Positions 51,874-59,626 of a stretch of DNA of 64,000 nt are shown here, one piece after another (position 1 is the first letter of the stretch; every line of letters starts with the position of its first letter). This stretch comes from Pseudolachnospira sp051055405 (GTDB lineage: Bacteria > Bacillota > Clostridia > Lachnospirales > Lachnospiraceae). The stretch spans positions 1,612,001 to 1,676,000 of the forward strand of contig NZ_CP167068.1 of the NCBI RefSeq assembly GCF_051055405.1, read 5' to 3'. Under the pieces are notes generated by a model that was not told the DNA's origin, did no database searches, and saw only the letters and a list, made by a program, of their open reading frames with translations. The position numbers were made by a program, and so were the translations under genes.

Positions 51874-54800
51874 TCTTTCTCTCCCCAGGTAATGTTTCGC
51901 AGCCGTACCAACTGTCGGATATCATTTTCTATATAGCTGGATGCAGGAAGGTTTCCATCATAATGTACATGCTTTCCTTTATCCGGGCAAGTAGGCGAAA
52001 TAATCGCTTCGCTCAGACGATTCAGCGTCAAGTTTCTCCCGAATTCCTGCTGATATTCTTCCTCCAACACTCTCAGAATATCCCGTGCATTTTCCAAACA
52101 AGTAAAAGACAAATGATAGGCTGCCAGGCGCGAATCTTTCATCAAAAAGAGCGGCGCAACGTAAGGCAAAATCAAATTCACCGAGGGCAGCAGCCCAGAA
52201 GGGTTGTTGTCGCTTCCAGCCACGCTATCGCCTCCGATAAACGGATACATGGTGGATGCCACAAGCCAGGAATGGACGTTTGGAATAAAATATACGCTAT
52301 CCGCCGCCAATCCGTTGGCCTGAGCCAGATCACGCCCTCTAGCCGTTAGGATACCGACTAAGATTCGATCAATATCAAGATTCCCCTCTTTCAGCAATGG
52401 AACGATCTCCCGGAGTCGATATCCTTTATGAAGCAAATCATCCACCAATATGATATCTCTCCGGAAAGAGTGTATCATCTTAATCTGCGTCCGAAGGGGC
52501 GAATAATTCGGGTACTCCTGAATCGTAAAACCACTCATGTCCTCATGAAATACACGTTCCGTATAAAGCGATTTTGTTACCGTGTTTGGCGCTGCGGAAT
52601 TTCGGAACATTTTGCCAAAAGGGACGCACATTTTTTCACCCAGCTTGGGCGGAACAGAAGGCACGTTGGGAACATTATTTGCCTCGGCAATTTTATCGAT
52701 CATCCGATTGTACATCACGCGGGAATCAAAGGACAATACCAAATGGCCCGGTCGAAACTGCGTCAATGCTTCCTGCAGCCGGCGATGGGCATGGTAAACC
52801 ACTTTCATTACTTTCGGATCGTGCTGGAACGGGTCCTTTAATACCGTCTCTATATTATCCGTCAAAATCGTCGGAGCATAGAGCGCCGCCGCCATGACCA
52901 AGTCTTCTCCCTCACATTCCATCGTGAGAAAGCCCTGCAGTCTCAAAAGTTCCTCCTCACGTTTTTCCTTCCCGTTTCCATGATAGATACAGTAGGTATA
53001 TTCTTCCGAGAGCGCATAGGCTAACGCCTCGGTCAAAATCCACTGTTTTAACACGGAATTCCGCGATTCCACGGAAGACTGGATTTCTGAGATCAGAAGC
53101 AATTTTCCGCCTGCAAGCTCACGAATTTTAGAGGCCAGCGTCAGATCGCCAAACTCTTCCATAATATCCCGCAATGCCAGTGGACGGAAACGGCAGAACG
53201 CCAATGGTTCATGTCCCTCAGACTCATCCCATAATACTACCGCCATCTCTTCCGGATGATGCTTTTCCCTCCGCTTTTTCGATTGTCCGCCACGCAGTTT
53301 TCGATCCAGTTCCAAAGTTAGACGATGAATGACCTCACAGTGCAAATCCTGCGAACGAATTACCGGTTTATCCTGCGGTTCCCGAAGATACAAGCTGTTT
53401 TCGTATATATAACTTTGTACCACCGGGTCAATCAACTGAGAAATATCTCTATTTTGATCAATGCTCTCCCGAATACGAGTAGAACTGATATCTTCCAAAT
53501 AGTTCGGCAGGGACAGATGACGCACGCCGCCTAAAATCTCCGGATATTCTTTCCGCAGCTCGTCGTCTCCCATATTCCGGCGAAAAATGATATGCGGAAG
53601 CCGATGAATCGAATACTCGCTAACGGGCTTTCGATAGGCGGATGCGTTGGCTACCACGTCGCTCCCCACTACAATCGAAAGTTCTTTCCCTGGAAATACC
53701 TCCCGAAGAAGTTTCAAATCTTCCGGATTCGCGATATTGATCGGAATATCATCTGGGAATAGGAAAACCCCATTGTCATCGGCCACTGACATGGCCGCGA
53801 TCTTTCGGCAAATCAATTTGGGCTGTGTCTTCTTGGACCAGGAGAATTCATCAATCGCAAGATACACCTCATAGCCAAGATTTCGAATCTCCTGAACAAT
53901 TCCCTTATGGCTAAGAGAGAAAGGATCAAATGTCCCTGGAAAAAAGGCGACTTTATCATTTTCTGACATATGAAAACTGCCGTACCGGAACAGATAATCG
54001 GAAAGAAAACGGTAAATTTGATTCAGCGCAGCCGCATGAATCAAAAAGCTCAACAGATTCTCCGGTTGATCTTTCACAATATGAAGCGCCTTTTTGGCAA
54101 AGAAACGAAACGCTTGGCTTTTTTCATCCACGGTCAAAAGCGGCGAACCAAAGAGGTATTCCCCCAGCACATAAACTGCTTCCTGGGCAACCCGTTCATG
54201 ATAATTGGCCATTCCTTTTAAAATCAGACCCAGCATTCGCCCTAGGCGATCCTGATAAATCCGCTTCGTCTCGTGAAAACGTTCCCGGTAGACAGGATAC
54301 TTTTGAACCAAATGTCCCAACGTATCGAGAGCGGCGCACGCCACCTTCTCATTATTCTGAATCACCATCTGTTCCAAATTTAAAAGATGCTCTTCTACCT
54401 CCTCCGGCTGAAGCAGAAGTATCATCTCCGCCAAATAGGCTGGAATATCTTTGGAGAACTGTTCACTTCCATTTTCTAGTCCCTGGAACAGTTCGACGGT
54501 TACTTCATTACACTGATCCCTGGAAATATAGGAGGACATTTCTACCAATGTACGGCCTGCGCTGTGGCGCACATTGTCGGAATCACTTACCATCAGCAAA
54601 TTTGCCAGATGTGTTGTGGAATGCAGAGGCTGATTATTCCTTCCCCGCTCTATCAGATAAAGCAGGAACTCAATATTGATCTCTTTACAAATCCAAGGCG
54701 TCGCCGTTTTCAAATTTTCCAAAAAAGTTTCAGATATAATGCTTTTTCTAAAAGAAAATTCTTCCAAAATCGTCAATTCCGCTCGGTCAAAACCTAACCG

Positions 54801-56693
54801 CTTTCCGATCTGATAACGCAGATATTGAACGCTGATTACCGGGCGGGATGGGACGCAGTGAAATAATCGTTCGCAACACCCGCGCACAAAGGGACGAACC
54901 TGATCTTGCGCCAAACAAAAATACGCCAATCGAAGCACAGCCACCTGGATCTCCGTATTTTTTCTCTTTGCAAAATGTTCGACAAAAGAAAATACAATCC
55001 GGAAATCCTCCTCTTTGCACAAAGAAAAAGGGAAACGCTGCACGGCATTGATCATGGTAAACGCAGTAAAGTCATCTCGTTCAAAATCCTGGTACGCATT
55101 CAATACTACATCCAAATACGCCTGTTTTTTGCCTGGCTTTGCCGCGCACAGAGCAGACTCCACCAGTTCGCCCATCTGATGCATCATCCAGCGTCGGTGC
55201 TGTTCCGTAAGCTTGTGATCCGGAATCAATACCAGGTGGAAATATTTTTTAAACAGTTCCAGGCTGGACGTTTCCTGCAAAAAAGCCCGCCAGCCATCCG
55301 GTATTTCCTTGCGGTAGTCCGTATCATAAGCCACGATTAAGCGTCCCATCAGCTGGGCAGCCTGGGCCCTGATATCGCCTTCCCGATGCATCAATAGTTC
55401 TTGGAGAAGAGAAATAATCAAAAGCTTCTGCTTAGGGCTTGTGTAGGTATAGTATTCTTGAAAAATATTGAGATACGAACGAATATTTTTCCAGTCCTTC
55501 TCGCTTCGAGCTACCTCTAAGATATTGGCGAATGTTTTCTCCACGTTCAGCACGTGCATCAAACGGATATTATGGGCAATCGCCTCCCATTTATAGGCTT
55601 GAACAATTTGTTCGCCAAAAAGAAGCGCCGTATCCGTCTGGGGCAAAGCTTTCTCCATAACCCGGTCCAATTCTGTTACTACGCCCAGCGATTTCATATA
55701 TTCCTCGAAATCCGTCAGTTTATCATATACCCGGCGATAACGTTCCCGCTTGGCGTCGTCCACATTGTCCAGCTTGCTTAAGATAACGTCGAAGGAATCT
55801 TTTAACGTATAAAATACAATGCGTTCCTTCCCATTCTCCCAAACACTTTTGACCCTAAAATCCGCATAGATTAAAACCAATGATTCCACCGATAGGTTTT
55901 CCAGTTCTAAATCCCAGGTGGAATGATTCGCCGCAATATGCCCGATGACCGGCATATGATTACTCTTAAAAAAGAGATCCGTATAGTAATAGTGAAGATA
56001 AGGAACCCGCTTATTTTCCGTCTCTTTACACCCAAATTTTCCGATATCATGACCGATGGCTGCGGCGGACATCAAAGGCAGATCAATCTCAATGCCAAGT
56101 TTCGAAAGCTGCCTGGCGACATGCATCGCGGTATAATGGACGCCGGCAATATGTCCCAGCGTTTGAAACGGGGTTGCCTCCGATGCAATCCGCATGAACT
56201 CAAATAGCCAAGTGCGCTGACACACCTTTAAAAAAGTACGATGCTCGATGGCATTATCCGTCGTCGCCAACTCGTCCTTCTCTACCTTATGAAAATGTAA
56301 AATTGGTGAAAAACCACAGGAAACCGGTTCATCTTCCAAAAAAATCCGTAAAACTTCCAGATAAAAGCGAGCGGCTGCTACCTGATCTTCTTTTAAAACC
56401 GCTGGAAAATTATCCGGATAAAGAATATGTTTTCCATGAAGATGTAAGAGCGGCAGCCAGCCTCCCGGTGGTTCCGGAGCCAGTTTCTCCATACATTCCT
56501 GGCAAAGCGCTAAAATAGACGCGCAGGAGTATTGGGACAGTTCCGACATCTCCTTTAATTTTTGACGAATATGCGGAGTTCGCAGCCGGTGCAGCATTTC
56601 TGTACGGCTCACGCCAAACAATCGCAGCAATTCTTCCTTGGTCAGCCGCTGTTCCAGCAATTCCTGAATTTTTCGAATCCAACTCCGGTTCAT
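51870..56693 (-). CDS. Giant HD / helical-repeat / nucleotidyltransferase / PRTase-like fusion
   Basis: A 1607-residue cytosolic protein with no signal or membrane segment. In order: a small helical start with an HTH-like stretch (about 15-35); an HD-type region with GVHYTAMHVA, GHDIGK (His215, Asp216) and ANHSTWD (His257); a long alpha-helical, HEAT-like stretch (about 370-905); an NMNAT/cytidylyltransferase domain with FFPGTFDPFSLSHKG (917-931), VVGSDV (1008-1013) and DISSTRIRESI (1068-1078); a GNAT-like region (about 1148-1275); and a phosphoribosyltransferase-like part with DIILVDDLLHKGYR (1413-1426). The HxGH motif reads SxSH, so its first histidine is lost. GGAGG lies seven bases before the ATG. 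I know no characterised homologue; a role in cofactor or nucleotide chemistry is inference. Confidence 0.85.
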   Translation of the reverse strand: MNRSWIRKIQELLEQRLTKEELLRLFGVSRTEMLHRLRTPHIRQKLKEMSELSQYSCASILALCQECMEKLAPEPPGGWLPLLHLHGKHILYPDNFPAVLKEDQVAAARFYLEVLRIFLEDEPVSCGFSPILHFHKVEKDELATTDNAIEHRTFLKVCQRTWLFEFMRIASEATPFQTLGHIAGVHYTAMHVARQLSKLGIEIDLPLMSAAAIGHDIGKFGCKETENKRVPYLHYYYTDLFFKSNHMPVIGHIAANHSTWDLELENLSVESLVLIYADFRVKSVWENGKERIVFYTLKDSFDVILSKLDNVDDAKRERYRRVYDKLTDFEEYMKSLGVVTELDRVMEKALPQTDTALLFGEQIVQAYKWEAIAHNIRLMHVLNVEKTFANILEVARSEKDWKNIRSYLNIFQEYYTYTSPKQKLLIISLLQELLMHREGDIRAQAAQLMGRLIVAYDTDYRKEIPDGWRAFLQETSSLELFKKYFHLVLIPDHKLTEQHRRWMMHQMGELVESALCAAKPGKKQAYLDVVLNAYQDFERDDFTAFTMINAVQRFPFSLCKEEDFRIVFSFVEHFAKRKNTEIQVAVLRLAYFCLAQDQVRPFVRGCCERLFHCVPSRPVISVQYLRYQIGKRLGFDRAELTILEEFSFRKSIISETFLENLKTATPWICKEINIEFLLYLIERGRNNQPLHSTTHLANLLMVSDSDNVRHSAGRTLVEMSSYISRDQCNEVTVELFQGLENGSEQFSKDIPAYLAEMILLLQPEEVEEHLLNLEQMVIQNNEKVACAALDTLGHLVQKYPVYRERFHETKRIYQDRLGRMLGLILKGMANYHERVAQEAVYVLGEYLFGSPLLTVDEKSQAFRFFAKKALHIVKDQPENLLSFLIHAAALNQIYRFLSDYLFRYGSFHMSENDKVAFFPGTFDPFSLSHKGIVQEIRNLGYEVYLAIDEFSWSKKTQPKLICRKIAAMSVADDNGVFLFPDDIPINIANPEDLKLLREVFPGKELSIVVGSDVVANASAYRKPVSEYSIHRLPHIIFRRNMGDDELRKEYPEILGGVRHLSLPNYLEDISSTRIRESIDQNRDISQLIDPVVQSYIYENSLYLREPQDKPVIRSQDLHCEVIHRLTLELDRKLRGGQSKKRREKHHPEEMAVVLWDESEGHEPLAFCRFRPLALRDIMEEFGDLTLASKIRELAGGKLLLISEIQSSVESRNSVLKQWILTEALAYALSEEYTYCIYHGNGKEKREEELLRLQGFLTMECEGEDLVMAAALYAPTILTDNIETVLKDPFQHDPKVMKVVYHAHRRLQEALTQFRPGHLVLSFDSRVMYNRMIDKIAEANNVPNVPSVPPKLGEKMCVPFGKMFRNSAAPNTVTKSLYTERVFHEDMSGFTIQEYPNYSPLRTQIKMIHSFRRDIILVDDLLHKGYRLREIVPLLKEGNLDIDRILVGILTARGRDLAQANGLAADSVYFIPNVHSWLVASTMYPFIGGDSVAGSDNNPSGLLPSVNLILPYVAPLFLMKDSRLAAYHLSFTCLENARDILRVLEEEYQQEFGRNLTLNRLSEAIISPTCPDKGKHVHYDGNLPASSYIENDIRQLVRLRNITWGEKE

Positions 56694-56743
56694 CCGACAT
56701 CCTCCCTCTTTTGCGCGATTCTTCGGCGCAACCAGTCACCTAT

Positions 56744-56771
56744 AGTATAACAGCATTCCGTCCATTTACAA
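56744..56771 (-). promoter_or_regulatory. Sigma-A promoter of the giant-protein operon
   Basis: Minus strand: -35 TTGTAA (56766-56771), 16-bp spacer, -10 TATACT (56744-56749), with a leader of about 45 bases. No operator or riboswitch is seen. Confidence 0.65.
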
Positions 56772-56801
56772 GTGAAAAAAACGCTGGTAAAAGTTTCGGA
56801 A

Positions 56802-56828
56802 ACAAGGGCAAGCCCGCCTCATAGGATA
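56802..56828 (+). promoter_or_regulatory. Sigma-K-like promoter of the Cys/Gly-rich gene
   Basis: AC (56802-56803), 16 bp, then CATAGGATA (56820-56828), matching the sigma-K pattern AC-N16-CATANNNTA. No good sigma-A pair lies in the same interval. The short consensus makes chance matches possible. Confidence 0.45.
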
Positions 56829-56861
56829 CAATATAAAAAATGAACCTTGGAGGTTTTTACA

Positions 56862-57077
56862 ATGAGTGATTTAACAGCAACGAACTGTGGTGGTGGATGC
56901 AACTCTGGATGTGGCAATGGATTTGGCGGATGCAACTTGATCTTCCTGATTCTTCTGCTGTGCTGCTGCGGCGGCAACGGATTTTCCGGCAATTCCTGCG
57001 GCGATGGCTGCGGTAACGGCTGCGATAACATTATCTGGATCCTGTTGCTTCTGTGCTGCTGCGGCGGTGGTTTCTAA
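56862..57077 (+). CDS. Small cysteine- and glycine-rich protein
   Basis: A 71-residue protein with 13 cysteines and many glycines. It is an internal duplication: each half has a Gly/Cys/Asn-rich stretch (CGGGCNSGCGNGFGGC; SCGDGCGNGCD) followed by a hydrophobic run and triple cysteine (LIFLILLLCCCGG; IIWILLLLCCCGG). It resembles proteins labelled chorion class high-cysteine HCB protein 13 in clostridial genomes. GGAGG lies eight bases before the ATG. The sigma-K-like promoter suggests a mother-cell, possibly spore-surface, product; this is inference. Confidence 0.8.
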   Translation: MSDLTATNCGGGCNSGCGNGFGGCNLIFLILLLCCCGGNGFSGNSCGDGCGNGCDNIIWILLLLCCCGGGF

Positions 57078-57107
57078 GAAATTTTTTTAAAAGCGCTTTG
57101 TAAAAAG

Positions 57108-57149
57108 GGGCGGATGCCAATACTTTGGCATCCGCCCTTTCTCACTTTT
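57108..57149. terminator. Bidirectional terminator
   Basis: Perfect 13-bp arms GGGCGGATGCCAA and TTGGCATCCGCCC around TACT (57108-57137). T-rich tracts follow on both strands, serving the Cys-rich gene and the convergent small gene. Confidence 0.9.
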
Positions 57150-57293
57150 TTACTGTCTATTCGATCGATCGTCGCGTCCATACCGGTCTCGGTCTCCTGG
57201 TACAGGTTTCGAAACGCTTGCTTTCTTCCGGCGCAGGCACTCTTCTTCCACTTCATATACGGCATTGCCATCAATCATCAGTTTTGTTCTCAT
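57150..57293 (-). CDS. Small charged protein, unknown
   Basis: A 47-residue protein starting MRTKLMIDGNAVYEVEEECL, followed by a basic, Arg/Asp-rich tail (GDRDRYGRDDRSNRQ). The frame is open 44 codons further, but AGGAGGG lies about ten bases before this ATG, which strongly favours it. It ends directly at the terminator. Similar openings occur in small uncharacterised clostridial proteins, in my recollection. The function is unknown. Confidence 0.65.
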   Translation of the reverse strand: MRTKLMIDGNAVYEVEEECLRRKKASVSKPVPGDRDRYGRDDRSNRQ

Positions 57294-57424
57294 TAAAAAA
57301 TTCCCTCCTAATACGTGATACAGGCGGTTCCCTTTCCGGATCTCCGCCCTACTAACAGTATATGGGAATCTTCCCGGCAGGTCCTTGCATATATTAAAAA
57401 CAAAAGCCCCCGAGGTAACGAACA

Positions 57425-57727
57425 ATGAGCGATAATAACAACAATTGGCAGAACGACCCGTCTTTACAAAATATCAGCGCCGACAAGATGCAGTATCTGA
57501 TGAAAATGATGTCCGAAGTAAACGGCAAGGACAAGAATTCCCTGCTGCCTTTTTTGATGGGACTTTCCTCTTCGTCAGAACAAAACGGAATGGATTTTAG
57601 CGATAACGAAACGGATCTAATTCTTCAAGTTCTCTCCCAAAAGATGACGCCGGAAGAACGTTCAAAAATAGACATGATCCGAAATCTTTCCCGCATGATC
57701 GCCATGAAAAATAAAACTAAAAAGTAA
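57425..57727 (+). CDS. Small soluble protein, unknown
   Basis: A 100-residue hydrophilic, largely helical protein. It has an Asn-rich start (MSDNNNNWQNDPSLQNISA), a middle with MQYLMKMMSEVNGKDKNSLL and a basic end (RMIAMKNKTKK). GAGG precedes the ATG by nine bases. The composition resembles small clostridial hypothetical proteins of the spore-coat neighbourhood type, but no motif is decisive. Its 3' end overlaps the convergent gene by 11 bases. Confidence 0.7.
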   Translation: MSDNNNNWQNDPSLQNISADKMQYLMKMMSEVNGKDKNSLLPFLMGLSSSSEQNGMDFSDNETDLILQVLSQKMTPEERSKIDMIRNLSRMIAMKNKTKK

Positions 57728-57866
57728 TTTCATTTTTTCTGCGCAGCAGCAGCGCCCCATGCACAATGGCAAAGCTGCCGACAATCGCTCCTGCGACAAT
57801 CACGAGGATCCCCATCACAAGATTAAAAATCCCCGCTGATTTCATGGACTGATAAACTTTTTCCAT
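57717..57866 (-). CDS. Small membrane protein, unknown
   Basis: A 49-residue protein with two short hydrophobic segments, NLVMGILVIVAGAIVGSFAI and VHGALLL, ending in a basic RRKNEITF tail. AGGAGG lies seven bases before the ATG at 57866. It is convergent with the preceding 100-residue gene. The function is unknown. Confidence 0.65.
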   Translation of the reverse strand: MEKVYQSMKSAGIFNLVMGILVIVAGAIVGSFAIVHGALLLRRKNEITF

Positions 57867-57955
57867 ATTTAAACCTCCTACTTTTTGATACTTACCTGAA
57901 ACAAACCGGCGCATAAAACAGTCACGGACACGGCTGCTTTATGCGCCAGTTGATC

Positions 57956-58540
57956 TTACTTCCCAGTTTGAATCCCTCCGAACATCAACGGCATCATCTT
58001 CTTCGTCCGCTCCTCCAGAGAGTAACCTCCATCCGAAATACAATAATCATAGATCAACGCCCGCTCCGAAATGATATAGAGCTGCGCAATCTCATAATAT
58101 GGAAGATCTTTTGTAATCTGTCCCCGCCTCTGACCTTCGTCTACCAACTGGTTGATGATCCGGTAATAGTAACGATTTTGGTCAACTAAATGCTTATCAC
58201 CCTTTTTTATCACCTGCGAAGCATACATGGACGCTAAAAGATCAATCGGTATTTCCTCCTCAATCATCCGATGAACCTCGCAGCATAAATACAGCAGCTT
58301 TTCATAGCTGTTCATATCCGGATCGATCGTCTGAATCAACTCTTCATATTTTGCGTCAAAAATAGAGGATAACGTGCTCAACAGCTCATCTTTCCCACTA
58401 TAATAGTGATAAAAGCTGCCCTTAGAGGTACCAGACTCTGCAATAATTTCGTCAATCGTCGTATTTTCATAACCCTTTTCATGGAAAAGCTTCCAAGCAA
58501 TCCGGGCAATCTTATTTTTGGTGCTTTCTTTCTGAGCCAT
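57956..58540 (-). CDS. TetR-family transcriptional regulator
   Basis: A 194-residue regulator. The N-terminal TetR HTH is clear (IARIAWKLFHEKGYENTTID, then GTSKGSFYHYYSGKDEL), and the C-terminal ligand domain is helical (about 60-190). It is divergent from the hydroxyproline dehydratase pair with 167 bases between, which suggests that it controls them and itself. An inverted repeat near the divergent promoter is a possible operator. The ligand is unknown; hydroxyproline or a downstream metabolite would be natural candidates. Confidence 0.92.
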   Translation of the reverse strand: MAQKESTKNKIARIAWKLFHEKGYENTTIDEIIAESGTSKGSFYHYYSGKDELLSTLSSIFDAKYEELIQTIDPDMNSYEKLLYLCCEVHRMIEEEIPIDLLASMYASQVIKKGDKHLVDQNRYYYRIINQLVDEGQRRGQITKDLPYYEIAQLYIISERALIYDYCISDGGYSLEERTKKMMPLMFGGIQTGK

Positions 58541-58573
58541 GGCTGCGCTACCCCTTTTTTGAATACTATATCT

Positions 58574-58602
58574 AATATAACATTGAAAAGTTTGGAAGTA
58601 AA
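58574..58602 (-). promoter_or_regulatory. Promoter of the TetR gene
   Basis: Minus strand: -35 TTTACT (58597-58602), 17-bp spacer, -10 TATATT (58574-58579). Confidence 0.55.
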
Positions 58603-58634
58603 GGGGATTTTTTTAAATTTCTTTCAGAATCCAC

Positions 58635-58663
58635 TTGATATTTTCAACAACTTATTGTAGAAT
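58635..58663 (+). promoter_or_regulatory. Sigma-A promoter of the hydroxyproline dehydratase operon
   Basis: -35 TTGATA (58635-58640), 17-bp spacer, -10 TAGAAT (58658-58663). The predicted start lies at the edge of the inverted repeat AGACT-N7-AGTCT. Confidence 0.65.
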
Positions 58664-58670
58664 AGAATCA

Positions 58671-58687
58671 AGACTAGAACGCAGTCT
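58671..58687. promoter_or_regulatory. Possible TetR operator
   Basis: Inverted repeat AGACT-AGAACGC-AGTCT, centred just after the predicted transcription start of the hypD pair, and so well placed for repression. Confidence 0.4.
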
Positions 58688-58707
58688 ATTTGAGAGGAGG
58701 AAAGGGA

Positions 58708-59622
58708 TTGAATCAACCATACGTTTTTAATATCCAAAAGTATTCAATCCATGACGGCCCCGGTATCCGCACCACCATTTTTTTCAAAGGATGTCCTCTT
58801 TCCTGCCAGTGGTGCCATAACCCCGAAAGCCAGCGCCATGAGATTGAGTTAATGTATTATCACGAACGCTGCACCGGCTGCGGCGCCTGCGTGAAAGCCT
58901 GCCCCAAGGGAGCGAATCTGCTAGTAGACGGCCGTATCCAGATGGAGCGGACGCGCTGCACAGCCTGCGGTGCCTGCGTCGATTCTTGTACGGTCAATGC
59001 CAGAGAGCTGATTGGCAAAACATACACCATGGACGAATTGATCAAGGAAGCGGAAAAAGATCGGATGTTTTATGAAGAATCCGGCGGCGGTATAACCCTT
59101 TCTGGCGGCGAGGTCATGGTGCAAAACATGGATTACATAGAGGAGTTGTGCCGCAAATTGCATCGAAAGGGTTATAGCATTGACATCGATACCTGCGGAT
59201 TTGCGCCTTATGAAAACTTCTCCCGGATACTGCCCTATGTCGACACATTCCTTTATGATATTAAATTGATCAACCCAGAGGAACATAAGAAGTACATCGG
59301 TACGGACAATCGGTTGATTCTGGATAATTTGATTGCTCTAAGCAAAGCCGGAGCAAAAATTAACATCCGCATTCCTTTGGTACGGGGAGTCAATGCCACC
59401 GAAGAATTTATCAAACAAACCATTGATTTTTTGAAAGAAAATCAAATCCGAACGGTTGGAATCAATCTCCTTCCCTACCACAATACCGGGAAGAGCAAAT
59501 ATGAAAATCTTGACCGCACCTACGCCGACGAACAGTTGAAGGTGCCGCCCCAGGAACAGTTAGAACAATTGAAACAGATGTTTCTTATGAATGGATTTCA
59601 AAATGTTAAAATAGGAGGTTAA
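58708..59622 (+). CDS. HypD-activating enzyme (glycyl-radical enzyme activase)
   Basis: A 304-residue radical SAM activase that installs the glycyl radical on the enzyme encoded next. The SAM cluster is GCPLSCQWC (Cys29, Cys33, Cys36). Two ferredoxin-type clusters follow, CTGCGACVKAC (55-65) and CTACGACVDSC (84-94), as in non-PFL activases. GGITLSGGEVM is the conserved SAM-binding element. The start is TTG at 58708 with AGGAGG seven bases upstream. The stop is followed four bases later by hypD, whose ribosome site overlaps the end of this gene. Confidence 0.93.
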   Translation: MNQPYVFNIQKYSIHDGPGIRTTIFFKGCPLSCQWCHNPESQRHEIELMYYHERCTGCGACVKACPKGANLLVDGRIQMERTRCTACGACVDSCTVNARELIGKTYTMDELIKEAEKDRMFYEESGGGITLSGGEVMVQNMDYIEELCRKLHRKGYSIDIDTCGFAPYENFSRILPYVDTFLYDIKLINPEEHKKYIGTDNRLILDNLIALSKAGAKINIRIPLVRGVNATEEFIKQTIDFLKENQIRTVGINLLPYHNTGKSKYENLDRTYADEQLKVPPQEQLEQLKQMFLMNGFQNVKIGG

Positions 59623-59626
59623 AACA

